Shown piece by piece: positions 26,501 through 34,292 of a stretch of 64,000 bases of DNA. This DNA is from Dongia_A sp035695765 (GTDB lineage: Bacteria > Pseudomonadota > Alphaproteobacteria > Dongiales > Dongiaceae). Both the position numbers and the translations under genes were made by a program. The stretch spans positions 62,001-126,000 of the forward strand of contig DASRRI010000074.1 in assembly GCA_035695765.1 (NCBI GenBank), in the 5' to 3' direction. Position 1 is the stretch's first letter. Each line of letters opens with the position of its first letter. The notes beneath the pieces were generated by a model. It was not told the DNA's origin. It did not search any database and worked only from the letters and a program-made list of their open reading frames with translations.

Positions 26501-29500
26501 TGTTCTGGTCGGTGACGGTCATCGTGAACACGCGGTTGCCCGCATCGCTCGGATCAGTGCCGGCGATGAAGCCGATCAGCGTATTGCTGGCCGCATCCCA
26601 CGCCGCGAGCACGGTCTGGCCGGACAGCGTCTTCAGTCCGGTGTCGCCGCCGTTGCCAACGCTGAGCTCGATCGTGACCGGATCGGCGCCGGGCGTGAAC
26701 GGAATGAAGCCGTTGGCGGTGGCGCTGTTGGTGCTCGTGTCGTCGTTCGGCGAGTCGCTGTTGCCGATGCCCGCCGGCAAGCCGTCCTCGTCCACCCGCA
26801 GGCACAGATTGCCTTCCTGCGGAACCCGCGGATAGGTGTCCTCCACGCACACCGTGAGGCAGGCGGTCGACGTGTCGCCGTCGCCGTCGCGCAGCGTGTA
26901 GTCGAACTTCTCCTCCACCTTCTCCTCCTCGCACACTTCAACGTTGACGAGGAGGAAGTCGGAGTTGTTGCCGTTGTTGCCGGCGCCGTTGTTGTGCGGC
27001 GTCAGCACGATCTTGGTGAAGTTCGAGGCCGTGTCGATGTCGAGCGTGACGAGGCCATCAAAGTCACCAACGATCACGCCGGAGGCGATCACGTTGTCGC
27101 CGGCGTCCTTGGCCTCCCACTTCAGGATCTCCTGGCTGCCGTTGTCGAACTGCACGCCGTTGAACAGCGCGCCGATCAGCAGTTCGGTGTTGTTCACGCC
27201 GCCCGGGAACTTCACTCCGTCGAACTGCAGGGTGAGGCTCTCGTGATCGGTGTCGACCTCGGCGTTGTCCAAACCGGTGTCGACGCCAATACCGCGATAG
27301 TCTTCGGCGCCGCCGAAGCCGGTCTTCGGATTGACGTCGACATTCTTGATCGCGAGGCTGCCGCCGGTCGGAATGAGCGTGATGCCGCCTGTCGTGAAGG
27401 CGCTCTGCCAGGCAGGAACATTGTTGAATGCGGGGCTGCGTGTGGCCGCCAGATCGGCCGGACCGACATGCACGTCCTCCGCATGGATCGGCGCCGGACC
27501 CGCGGTGTATCGATATTCGCCGACGTCAGCCTGCGTCGGGCTGACCATGACGACCTCGAGGGTCGCACCTTCGGCCGTTGTGATCGTCAGCTTGCTGCCA
27601 TCGAACGTGTCGCCACCGCTCAGCGGCAGGCCGTCCTTGAGGACGGTCGTGCCATCGAGGCTCAGGGTGTAATTGTGGCCGTTATGAGCCAGGTTGCTGA
27701 TGGTGTATGGCCCATCGACGCCTGGGTTGTCGGCGTTGCCGTCAGTGCCATTGCCGTCGGTGCCGAGCACCGGATTTTCCGGATTGATGCCGGTGACCAG
27801 GTTGCCGGTCGCGGTGTGGCCGGGCCCTTCTGTGACGGAGTCCCAGTCGCAGGTGGCCTTCGGGCCGTCGTCTTCGAACTTGATCGCGCCGTGGCCCTCC
27901 TGCCCGTCGAGTGGCAGATAGGCCGTGACGGCGTCGCCGTCATAATCCGTGACCTTCGCCGCGATCTGGACGACCGCGTGGTCGCCATCGCCGCCCAGCA
28001 GCGTGACGGAATCATCGGGATCGGTCGCGTCGGGGTGCTGTATGGCGCGATACTGCGCGACAGACAGATTTCCGGCGTTGTCGATGTTGAGCACGAACGA
28101 GATCGCACCGCCCGGATTGGGCAGGCCGCCGCTGCCGACCAGGCCGACCACAAAGGCGCCCTGGGTGTAGAGGAAGATCGGCTGGCCGGTGCCCGTGTCA
28201 TGCAGATTGGTCGCCGCGCCGACGAAGGGCGCACCGCCCGCGCCGGTCAGCGAGAGTTCGACCGTGCCGGGGCCGTCGGCGCCGAACGCCGCATTCGGAT
28301 CGCCGCCGCCGCTCAGGTCAATCGTGACCAGCGTGGTCGCGTAACCGAGCGCTGCGCCGAAGGGCGCGAACACTGGCAGCGGGCCAACGACGTCGTCAGG
28401 ATTGTCGACGCCCTTCGTCTCGTCATGGACCAGCGCGTGGTCGCCCTGCGGGTCAACGTTGATCTGGACCAGGCTCGCGTCCGGGCTGTCGTCGTCCACA
28501 TTGATCTTGAGGTGGCCGGTGACTGTGTCGCCGTCGTTGTCGGTCGCGCTGAACTTCAGATTGAAGATCAGGTTGTCCTCGAACGAACCCTTGCCGCTGT
28601 CGGTCGGGTCATCGGCATGGTCGTTGTTGGAGTCCGGATGATCCAGCGGCTTCAACAGCGTGAACTTGTACTGGCCGCCGTCATCCAGGCTCTCCACTGC
28701 GACCGTGAAGACCCAATTGGCGGGGTTGTTCTTGCCGCTGCTGGAACCGGTGTAACCGATCAAGGTGTCGGTCGCGGCATTCCAGAAGTAGTGCACCTGA
28801 TTGCCGTGGGAGGTCAGGTCGGGCTGGCCGGTCTGAGAGAACACAATCGACTTGCCGCCGTCGGCGCCGAAATTGACGCCGAGCGAGCCGGTGAAGCAGG
28901 CGCCGATCGGGCCGTCATCGCCAGGGCCGCCTTCAATGCCATTCTTGAGCGCGTCTTCGTCAACCAGGGCGCACGCGGTCAGCTTCACGTCATCAATGAA
29001 GCCGCCGAGCTGGTCCGCGGTGCCGACGGCCTTAAACTCCAGGCGCGATGAGTCAGGCGTGCCGTCGCCCTCGCCCGCTTTCACGACAAAGGTGTAGTCG
29101 GACCACTTGCCGACTTCGCCGGAGTCGATGGTCGCGGTCAGCTTGCCGTCGAACCAGACTTCGATCCCGTCGGTGCTCTCATCACCGGTGCGCGGCGAAT
29201 ATGAGAAGCTGAGGACGTAGTTGTCGCCGCCGATGGTGTCGACGTCCTGGTAGATCGAGGCATTCGTCGTGCTTGGCGCCGGATCGCCAGGATTCAGGGA
29301 GTCCGAGTCCAGCTCGACGTAGTTGTTGCCGCCATGCGGCGTGAGACCGACCGCGCCGGCGGTCTGGACCTCAACGCCCGCCGCAGTCGAGTCGGACTCG
29401 TGGCCCGACGTCCAGCCCGGGATCTTGCTGAACACGCCCCACGAGCCGCGATCCAGGTTTCCGCCATTTTCCGCGCCGAGGTTCTCGAAGCTGCCATTGA

Positions 29501-32500
29501 CCAGCAGGTTTATGTCGTTGCCCTGCTCGTCATGGCACTCGGTGATGACCGGCATGTCGTCGTCGATCGTCACCTTGATCTTGGTGGTCGCGACGTCGCA
29601 GTCCTTGTCCTCGATCTCGACGTTGACGATGAACGACAGGTCGTGCTGGTTCTCAGTGTTGTCGTTCTCCTTGCCCGGATCCGTATCCGGATGCTTAAGC
29701 GGCTGCAGCAGCTCGAATGTGAACGCGCCGCTCTGCCCATCCGTGATGGTCATCTTGAAGACCTGGTTCGCCGGATCGCTTGGATCGGTGCCATCGACGT
29801 AGCCGATCAAGGTCTGCGAGGCCGCATCCCATGCTGCAAGCACGAACTTGTTCTGGAGTGTCAGGAGTCCAGTGAAGCCGCCCAATCCGACGTTGAGCTC
29901 GATCGTTACCGGGTCGGCGCCCGGCGTGAACGGAATATTGCCGTTGACGACCGCGCTGTTGCCCGGCGCGTCATAGGGCGAGTCGCTGTTGCCAATGCCG
30001 TTGGGCAGCCCGTCCTCGTCGACATTGATGCAGACCGAAATCTCCGGCGTATGGTCCGGGAGCTCGGGTTGCGTATCCTTCACGTCGACCTTGAGGGTCG
30101 CAGTCGACTCATCCCCGTCCGCGTCGCGCAGGGTGTAGTCGAATTTCTCGGTGAACTTGTCCTCCGGGCAGCAGATCTCCGCATTGATCAGCAGGAAGTC
30201 CGAATTGTCGCCGAAGCTCTCGCCCCGCTGATCACCCTGGCCATTGTCAATCGGCGTCAGGATGACATGGTCGAACTTCGCGCCGCCCGTGTCGATGTCG
30301 AGCGTCACCAGGCCGTCCGGATCGCCCAGGATCTGGCCGGAAGCAACCAACACAAGGCCGTTCCAGACGCTCCACTGCAGGATTTCCTGGTGGCCGTTGT
30401 CGTACTGCTGGCCGTCGAACAGCGCGCCGATGGTCAGCTTGATGTTGTCCACGCCGCCGGGGAACTTGCTGTTGGAAATGTCCAGCTTGAGCCCTTCGGG
30501 GAAGATGAAGTTGCCATCGGTGTCGACTTCCGGCTCGTCGCCGCCACCGCCGCCGAGCACGCCGAAGCCGGCGTACTGGCCGGGTGCGCCCGGTTCCGGA
30601 GTCACATTGACGGGGTCTTTGATGGTCAGGCTGCCGAAGAGTGCGGACACGTCGATGCCGCCGTTGTGCCACGCCGTGGTCCAGGCGCTCAGGTTGCCGA
30701 AATTGTGCGATGCCGCGGCATCGGGGCCGATCTCGTGCTCGACGTGGTGGTCCGCGAACTCCGGCACGGTGTACTTGTAGTCGCCGACATTCGCCGGGTT
30801 GCTGCTGATCATCACGATCTCAAGCGTGCCGCCTTCGGCCGTTTCGATCTTCAGGATGCCGCTCGCCGGATCGAAGCTGTCGTGCGCGCCGAGGTTGCTG
30901 ACGGTCTGCCCGTCGGCGCTCAGCTCGTGGGTAACGCGATCGTGCGTCAGCTTGCTGATGGTGTAGGGCTGGTCGGCGCCCGGATGGTCCTTGTTGCCGT
31001 CCAGGTTGTTGGCGTCGTTGCCGAAGCTGGTGTTGCCGTTGCCGGTCACGACGTTGCCGGTCGCGAAATTCAACTCGCCTTCGCCGTGCGTCCCTTCCGT
31101 CACGCAATCGACGTCGCACTCGGCCTTCGGGCTGTCGTCGTCGACCCGAACCTTGATGTGGCCGGTCGCCGTGTCGCCGTCGACATCTTCGCCGACCACA
31201 GTGAAGTCGAACTTCAGGTTGTCCTCGAAGCTGGTCAGCGGGCCGTCGTTCTTCGAGTCAAGATCGTGGAAAGGATGCTGGAGCGGCTGTTCCAGGCAGA
31301 AATCGAACGCGCCGATATTCGGCTGTGTCGTGTGGAGCGTGAAAGTGAAGGCGGGATCGCCGTCCTCATCCTTGCCCACGATAGTCAGGATGCCGGTGCC
31401 TGCGTCCAGCGTCGCAGTCAGAGTGATGGCTTCGCCGTTCGCCGTCTTGAGGTTGTTCAGACCGGTCACGTCGATTGATCCGTCATTCGGATCGATCGAG
31501 AGCGCCAGGTTCAGCAGCGTGTTGTGCGCCGAGTCCTTGACCACCAGGTTGCTGACCTCAAGATGGCCGGGCTCGTCTGCGCCGAAATCGAACACGATCG
31601 TGCCGTCGGCATGGGTGCGGCCGTGGTCGTCGCCGGGCGCCCAATCCTTGTTGCCGTTCGGGCTCAGCCAATCCTCGTCGATCAGGCCGGTGCCGTTGAT
31701 GCGATGGGTCGCATCGTCGTCACAGCCCCAATCGACCTTGCAGAACCTCGGACCGTCGTCCTCGATCACGATGTTGACCGGCTGCGTGGCATGGTCGCCG
31801 TCGGAGTCGGTGATGCGCACGTGGACGAGCTGCGTCTCGCCATCCGCCGCCAGGATGGTGAAAGGCTCGTCGTGGCTGCCCGGATCCAAATTCGGCAGAT
31901 GGTTGACCTGGTGCAGCTGCACGAAGGTCAGAACGCCGGCGTCATCGATGTTGATGATGAACACCGCCTCCTGGCCGGCGACGAGGTCCAGCGCCACGCG
32001 TTCGTCCTGAGCCGGCTGATCCTCGCCACCTTCCGCGATGACGTAACCAACGATGGTGTGCGCATCGATCTGGTGCAGGAAGACCGGCAGGGGGGGTTGC
32101 GCGCCATTCCAGGTGACCGTGGCATTGGTCATCTGATCGGCGACAGTGAGATTGTTCGGCTCGTGCGCCGGGGTATTCGGATTGTCGAACTCAGCCGGGG
32201 TCGAACCCAGCGTGGGATCGATCATGAACAGCTCGAACGGATGCTCGTTCTCGCCGGAGCCGGAAACCGCGCCATAGACGGAGTCGCGCGCGGTCGCATC
32301 GCCTGGATTGAACACCGCCGCACCGTCGGCACCGAAGCTGGCGATCACCTGAGACTGAGCTACGCCGTAATCTGGCAGCGTGCCTGCGCTCTGTCCCTCG
32401 GTCGGCTTGACGAAGCCGTTCGCGATCGCGAGGTCAACGAGATCCTGAGGCAGCGAACCGAGGTCGGGGTCACTGAGATCCTGGTCGTCCGCATCATCGT

Positions 32501-33851
32501 CCGGGCCCGCGGTTTCGTCGTGCGTGATGCCTGGATCATCGTTGACGATCTGCATGTCCGCGCCAACGCCGGCGACTTCGCCGAAGGCCGGGATGTCGTC
32601 TTCGACCTGGATCGGCAGCGTGCCGCCGACCGTGGAGCCATCTGAGTCGGTGATCTTGAAATGGACCGGGAGGTCGAGCAGTTGCTCATTGGCGCTGAGC
32701 AGGTCCGGCGAACCGTCGCCGTTAAGGTCTGGCGCCGCGTTGTCGATGTTGTCGTGCAGCGTGAAGGTGACCTTGAATTCGCTGTCCGACTTGTCCTTGT
32801 CGACATGGACTTCGAAGACCAGGCGGTCGATGCCGGCCTGATAGCCCGCCCCGCCGCCGCTCTCCACGTAGCCGAAGATGCCGTTGCCATGCAGGCCCGC
32901 GACGGCCGGATCGATCGCGTAGCTGATCAGCTCGCCCTCGGAGGTCAGGCCGGCTGGCAGCTTGGTCAGGTCGACTTCGAGCTTGCCGGGCACATCGCCG
33001 TGGAAATCGACCTTGACGGTCGCGACGGTCGAGAGCGGCTCGCGATCCGGATCGGCACCGTTGAGGTTGCTATCGTCGCCATCGCTGTCGAGGCCGCCTT
33101 GTTCGCGGTCCTTCACATCGAACGGATCGTTGCCTTTGCCGTCGTTGCCGCCTTCCTCGAACACGAACTTCGCCGCCAGTTCGATTGGGCGGTCGATCTC
33201 CTTGTCGGCGTCGAGATCGTCTTCATTGACGATGCCGCCGAGGATGTCGAACGAAATCGTGAAATCGGGTGACTTGTCTTCCTCGAGGTCGAACTCTTTC
33301 CGCTCATCGTCGATCAGCTTGTACTGCAGCGCGGTCGCGCCGAGCACGCCTTCGGCGCCGATGCCGCCGAGACCGGGACCTGCGACGAACGGAACGAAGA
33401 TGCCGCTGCCATCGGCGCTGTCGCCCTGGCCGCCGGTGGCTGGGCCGGCTGCGGTCTGGATGTCGAGCGTAGGGTCGGTCGCGGCAACGACGTCGGCTAC
33501 GTCGACCGGATCGCCGTCATTGGTGACGATCTTGACCGCGGATTGCTCATTGGCGTGGACATAGCCCTGCAGGATGATTGTCCTGCCATCGACCACGATC
33601 GCGAGGTTGCCCTCCGGCGCCGGGCCGATCTTGGCGAGCAGGCCGCTCGCGCTGTCGGTCGGCAGCTCGATGGTCTGGCCGGGCTGAACCGGGATCAGGG
33701 CGACCTGATTTCCCTGTGGCAGCTCGACGGGCTGCGCTCCCTCCACCTGTGCCAGCTGGACCGACGAGAGATCCAGCTCGTTGCCGGTCATGTCCGCAAC
33801 GGCGTCAACATTCGTCTCGCCCATCGGGAGATTCGTGGAGTCCGTAGCCAT
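20592..33851 (-). CDS. Giant LapA-like RTX adhesin, 4419 residues
   Basis: A predicted type I secreted, cell-surface adhesin. Order: N-terminal retention-type module (about 1-130), QTAAG motif (T133-G136) matching the LapG cleavage consensus, an acidic linker, then about a dozen repeats of the T1SS-143/VCBS kind, each ending in DDDxP or DDGP. Embedded are two copies of an unclassified domain (in the 520-residue composite blocks), a jelly-roll domain (about 1445-1625), a VWA domain (about 3410-3635 with DVSGSMG, GGGSTNY and LSDGAP), cadherin-like repeats, about four RTX nonapeptides (about 4233-4266) and a secretion tail ending IDVENNAGG. I count 19 Cys, all between about residues 700 and 2720, unusual for RTX cargo. 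AGAGGG lies 8 bases before ATG 33851. Confidence 0.93.
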   Translation of the reverse strand: MATDSTNLPMGETNVDAVADMTGNELDLSSVQLAQVEGAQPVELPQGNQVALIPVQPGQTIELPTDSASGLLAKIGPAPEGNLAIVVDGRTIILQGYVHANEQSAVKIVTNDGDPVDVADVVAATDPTLDIQTAAGPATGGQGDSADGSGIFVPFVAGPGLGGIGAEGVLGATALQYKLIDDERKEFDLEEDKSPDFTISFDILGGIVNEDDLDADKEIDRPIELAAKFVFEEGGNDGKGNDPFDVKDREQGGLDSDGDDSNLNGADPDREPLSTVATVKVDFHGDVPGKLEVDLTKLPAGLTSEGELISYAIDPAVAGLHGNGIFGYVESGGGAGYQAGIDRLVFEVHVDKDKSDSEFKVTFTLHDNIDNAAPDLNGDGSPDLLSANEQLLDLPVHFKITDSDGSTVGGTLPIQVEDDIPAFGEVAGVGADMQIVNDDPGITHDETAGPDDDADDQDLSDPDLGSLPQDLVDLAIANGFVKPTEGQSAGTLPDYGVAQSQVIASFGADGAAVFNPGDATARDSVYGAVSGSGENEHPFELFMIDPTLGSTPAEFDNPNTPAHEPNNLTVADQMTNATVTWNGAQPPLPVFLHQIDAHTIVGYVIAEGGEDQPAQDERVALDLVAGQEAVFIINIDDAGVLTFVQLHQVNHLPNLDPGSHDEPFTILAADGETQLVHVRITDSDGDHATQPVNIVIEDDGPRFCKVDWGCDDDATHRINGTGLIDEDWLSPNGNKDWAPGDDHGRTHADGTIVFDFGADEPGHLEVSNLVVKDSAHNTLLNLALSIDPNDGSIDVTGLNNLKTANGEAITLTATLDAGTGILTIVGKDEDGDPAFTFTLHTTQPNIGAFDFCLEQPLQHPFHDLDSKNDGPLTSFEDNLKFDFTVVGEDVDGDTATGHIKVRVDDDSPKAECDVDCVTEGTHGEGELNFATGNVVTGNGNTSFGNDANNLDGNKDHPGADQPYTISKLTHDRVTHELSADGQTVSNLGAHDSFDPASGILKIETAEGGTLEIVMISSNPANVGDYKYTVPEFADHHVEHEIGPDAAASHNFGNLSAWTTAWHNGGIDVSALFGSLTIKDPVNVTPEPGAPGQYAGFGVLGGGGGDEPEVDTDGNFIFPEGLKLDISNSKFPGGVDNIKLTIGALFDGQQYDNGHQEILQWSVWNGLVLVASGQILGDPDGLVTLDIDTGGAKFDHVILTPIDNGQGDQRGESFGDNSDFLLINAEICCPEDKFTEKFDYTLRDADGDESTATLKVDVKDTQPELPDHTPEISVCINVDEDGLPNGIGNSDSPYDAPGNSAVVNGNIPFTPGADPVTIELNVGLGGFTGLLTLQNKFVLAAWDAASQTLIGYVDGTDPSDPANQVFKMTITDGQSGAFTFELLQPLKHPDTDPGKENDNTENQHDLSFIVNVEIEDKDCDVATTKIKVTIDDDMPVITECHDEQGNDINLLVNGSFENLGAENGGNLDRGSWGVFSKIPGWTSGHESDSTAAGVEVQTAGAVGLTPHGGNNYVELDSDSLNPGDPAPSTTNASIYQDVDTIGGDNYVLSFSYSPRTGDESTDGIEVWFDGKLTATIDSGEVGKWSDYTFVVKAGEGDGTPDSSRLEFKAVGTADQLGGFIDDVKLTACALVDEDALKNGIEGGPGDDGPIGACFTGSLGVNFGADGGKSIVFSQTGQPDLTSHGNQVHYFWNAATDTLIGYTGSSSGKNNPANWVFTVAVESLDDGGQYKFTLLKPLDHPDSNNDHADDPTDSGKGSFEDNLIFNLKFSATDNDGDTVTGHLKINVDDDSPDASLVQINVDPQGDHALVHDETKGVDNPDDVVGPLPVFAPFGAALGYATTLVTIDLSGGGDPNAAFGADGPGTVELSLTGAGGAPFVGAATNLHDTGTGQPIFLYTQGAFVVGLVGSGGLPNPGGAISFVLNIDNAGNLSVAQYRAIQHPDATDPDDSVTLLGGDGDHAVVQIAAKVTDYDGDAVTAYLPLDGQEGHGAIKFEDDGPKATCDWDSVTEGPGHTATGNLVTGINPENPVLGTDGNGTDGNADNPGVDGPYTISNLAHNGHNYTLSLDGTTVLKDGLPLSGGDTFDGSKLTITTAEGATLEVVMVSPTQADVGEYRYTAGPAPIHAEDVHVGPADLAATRSPAFNNVPAWQSAFTTGGITLIPTGGSLAIKNVDVNPKTGFGGAEDYRGIGVDTGLDNAEVDTDHESLTLQFDGVKFPGGVNNTELLIGALFNGVQFDNGSQEILKWEAKDAGDNVIASGVIVGDFDGLVTLDIDTASNFTKIVLTPHNNGAGNNGNNSDFLLVNVEVCEEEKVEEKFDYTLRDGDGDTSTACLTVCVEDTYPRVPQEGNLCLRVDEDGLPAGIGNSDSPNDDTSTNSATANGFIPFTPGADPVTIELSVGNGGDTGLKTLSGQTVLAAWDAASNTLIGFIAGTDPSDAGNRVFTMTVTDQNTGAVTFNLLKSIQHANVDQGGDNTENLPDPFITVNVQIEDKDCNVAFTTVKVVIDDDMPKVVVKADSAGTTTHDETPGRNFGSGDDDQNNPVPALFNLPGQLPAPGSAIGWAHDGDSVLDLGGSKYGADGPGNTTYALKIPAPGTDSGVDTTDGHNIWLYQLANGMVVGREGDATNTPNPSGAIIFAIAIDGDGELTVVQYDSIKHPDFPNDYDETVPLADGALQAVATLTDADGDSATGSANIGSLVRFGDDGPTACIDDTSANVQHDETAGVQNPGDGDMDQSGALPANLVAPGTLIGWAKSNSSVVTTAGSSFGSDDEGGTAVLSLKVSSTGVNSGLDTMAGSSIFLYKEGDVVVGRVGSGIGGNTPNPAGAVAFVVSIDTDGKLNVAQYLSIHHDNTGSFDETATISDTALQVVLTVTDGDGDKATDSVNIGNQVRFDDDGPTAYPDVDSVTEDAAEFYATGNVVTGADTAIQHDSNPTDGNPDSGGSDGLKAGSVQWADPAAPSGIDTNGNVVGLYGTLFVNANGDYRYELNNSNPLVNALNDGQHLTEIFTYYVKDGDDDKTSSTLTITINGHTDARPPSAQDATAAVDEDGIPVIGSHDSSPGDDNADVAPDTATPDEHIFHATLPVNWNGNPGAITLAPGDLSALRTIDNHTINVTGSGTDALQGKDASTNEVVFTVHIINATSGEYEVTLLKPLLHPDSDGSHPNDASDFGVGGFEDNITIPVSVTYTNAGGNITRTLSIDVDDDMPWVSPTTPGFIMPAVDESLGGGADVLPDPGTAPENDETLFVLPPELTSIPGTVIGATHGNGGALFAYSAGADGEFDHSYELVVTNSGVTGLTDTATGLPINLVKVGDAVQGQVGVGPAVAFAFHIDEGTGLVSMAQYRAIVHADPNNPDEVRSMIGNQGVLGVSLTVIDNDGDKASWMRDISGSVSFDDDGPTAADDTVNVAPGVSGTADILFIVDVSGSMGGFVADVPGFDDTRLGLERYSMQQLLQNHPEILNVQFVKFDGDVNSPTSVWLSRADALTYISNDANFVGGGSTNYDLALGEAMDEYGNSVRPVTPPAPANHQNLVYFLSDGAPNDGGGINEEGIDAGNNPGVISRQEWEAFVTANNITHVFAIGMGDGVNVGNLEPVAYPNTDTNPPIGDEDHVVVIPTANLTDLTETLDNLLGTVIPPSVGNALTNDDAGSDGYGAPALVSVVYNAVPHTFDAITHQFTIDLGVGRGSLEIHEDGTYTYTPPSGGAVDGTPFFVEYTIRDGDGDTSTAKLLFNLNSPPFTDLNGVAVGDDVAVGFTEQTPALIAPDATIGDDDGTLVSMTVTLTNRPDGNGVESLSPGSLPGGLLASYDSGTGALTISGVASVADYQTALRNIAYNNSSDTPATTPRSVTVVVNDGTSDSVANTSTITVTPVNDAPDAVAPVAAYGATEQTSLPLHGTGLSISDVDAGGGSMTVTLSVGFGTLTLSAGNSGAIIGAGNGTSSVQVTGTVTQINNLLGGIDTGPGSAGTINYNANSDSPPSSTTLTLHVNDNGNTGTGGSKTDDAAVTINITGVNDAPTTNNTAASGNENAASISINLSGSDLDGSVAQFKITSLPTNGKLYADALLTNEITLNEIVTAFANAATVFFVPDHNFNGAQNFQYAAIDNGALQDASPATASITVNAVNDVPDAVNDILIARDASDNDDYTVQSAWFLRNDADGDAARFISEVNRSGLDTPTSTANNPGGSFTIDPNHNNDFTYKASDGSDTDQATVDVREDTSGSLDGGVDNEIIVGTSSNEALNGNGGNDVLFGGGGNDTMNGGIGDDWLIYDTADGSIDGGTGFDVLRIESALDINVDNDVGGDSFNIIGRVNNIEAIDLRNGNTGDDFGTGNGGDGDNNLSTADVIDMTESGVLYILGDGNGASPGNDDQVRLSGSWTVGATAVANDPGHPDINGLTFTQYTNGGATLFIQNTIDVENNAGG
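21055..21155 (-). repeat. RTX nonapeptide repeats of the giant adhesin
   Basis: The encoded segment reads GNGGNDVLFGGGGNDTMNGG and continues with GIGDDWL, about four GGxGxDxUx units that bind calcium and fold the C terminus after export. They lie about 150 residues before the end, in front of the uncleaved secretion signal. Confidence 0.85.
22950..23620 (-). other. VWA domain inside the giant adhesin
   Basis: About 220 residues form a von Willebrand factor A domain. The metal-ion-dependent adhesion site is complete: D-V-S-G-S at the start, the Thr of GGGSTNY and the Asp of LSDGAP. VWA domains near the C terminus of LapA-type adhesins bind protein or sugar ligands. Confidence 0.85.
26320..27870 (-). 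repeat. Composite adhesin block, copy B
   Basis: About 520 residues, running from KATCDWDSVTEG to VVIDDDMP, parallel block A: a VCBS-like unit, an unclassified domain with FPGGVNNTELLIGALFNG, an EKFDYTLRDGDGD unit, then a T1SS-143 repeat starting VDEDGLP and holding IPFTPGADPVTIEL. Block order is the same in both copies. Confidence 0.8.
28975..29515 (-). other. DUF642/CBM-like jelly-roll domain in the giant adhesin
   Basis: About 180 residues, from NLLVNGSFENLG to GGFIDDVKLTAC. The pattern NGSFE, IPGW, GVEVQ, GGNNYVELDSD, YVLSFSYSPR, WSDYTF and GGFIDDVKL is that of the galactose-binding-like beta-sandwich seen in DUF642 and related extracellular carbohydrate-binding domains. Confidence 0.7.
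29560..31140 (-). repeat. Composite adhesin block, copy A
   Basis: About 520 residues, from KAECDVDCVTEG to VTIDDDMP. It shares with block B the same succession of units, the FPGGVDNIKLTIGALFDG and QEILQW motifs, EKFDYTLRDADGD, VDEDGLPNGIGNSDSP, IPFTPGADPVTIEL and EDKDCDVA. Four cysteine positions are kept between the copies. Confidence 0.8.
33444..33455 (-). other. Putative LapG-type cleavage motif TAAG, giant adhesin
   Basis: Residues T133-A-A-G136 follow the N-terminal module in the context LDIQTAAGPATGG. LapG-family proteases cut between the two alanines of (T/A/P)AA(G/V) about 110 residues from the N terminus of LapA. The same motif sits at the same place in the second adhesin. Confidence 0.65.
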
Positions 33852-33873
33852 GTTTTCAGCCCTCTAAAATGAA

Positions 33874-33895
33874 CGCCGCGTGCCGTTACGCGGCG
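33874..33895 (-). promoter_or_regulatory. Leader hairpin before the giant adhesin
   Basis: A perfect 8-bp stem (CGCCGCGT / ACGCGGCG, 6-base loop) lies directly upstream of the ribosome binding site AGAGGG (33860-33865) on the minus strand. The second adhesin has a weaker stem in the same position with a similar loop. The rest of the 441-base space 33852-34292 holds no recognisable promoter boxes on the minus strand, plus the terminator of the second adhesin. Confidence 0.45.
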
Positions 33896-34151
33896 GGTTT
33901 GTGGAGGTCGGGAGCTCCATCGTCCCCAAGACGATCCCCTGTTTCTGAGCTCTGACCGGGCCGGAGTATCGAATGGGACGAATGCCCTACGCAATTCGCT
34001 CGAATGCGGTATATGCATACTGGAATGTATCACTCTTTTGAATCAGAGGCGTTTTAGCAAAATTTCGCCCCTCCGCGTTCATTTCTCGTTAAGCGATATT
34101 CATCTCGAGTTCATCTGGATGAATGGCGTTCAGCTTTGAGTCAGCCTTAAT

Positions 34152-34214
34152 CCGGGGGTCCCAAGCCCCCGGCCGGCCAAAAAACACAAAAAAAGAGGCG
34201 CCCGAAGGCGCCCC
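34152..34214 (-). terminator. Terminator of the second adhesin gene
   Basis: On the minus strand GGCGCC-TTCG-GGCGCC (34197-34212) is followed by TCTTTTTTTGTG, a strong intrinsic terminator about 80 bases past the stop. A second stem, CCGGGGG / CCCCCGG, follows at 34152-34172 after another T run. Confidence 0.85.
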
Positions 34215-34292
34215 AATTTTCCCCGACCATGCCCTCCCCAAAATCAGGGCTTGTGGGCCGTCACAAAGAACTGTGTCGGCCCGATACTCGCA

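Noticed and set aside
25068..29051. A plus-strand open frame of 1327 codons opposite the giant adhesin
   Set aside because: The translation is low-complexity, rich in Arg, Val, Asp and Gly with no motif. It mirrors the GAC/GTC/GGC-rich repeats of the adhesin, which rarely give stops in this antisense frame.
29334..31478. A plus-strand open frame of 714 codons opposite the composite block A
   Set aside because: Antisense artefact of the repeat block; composition and lack of motifs match the other antisense frames.
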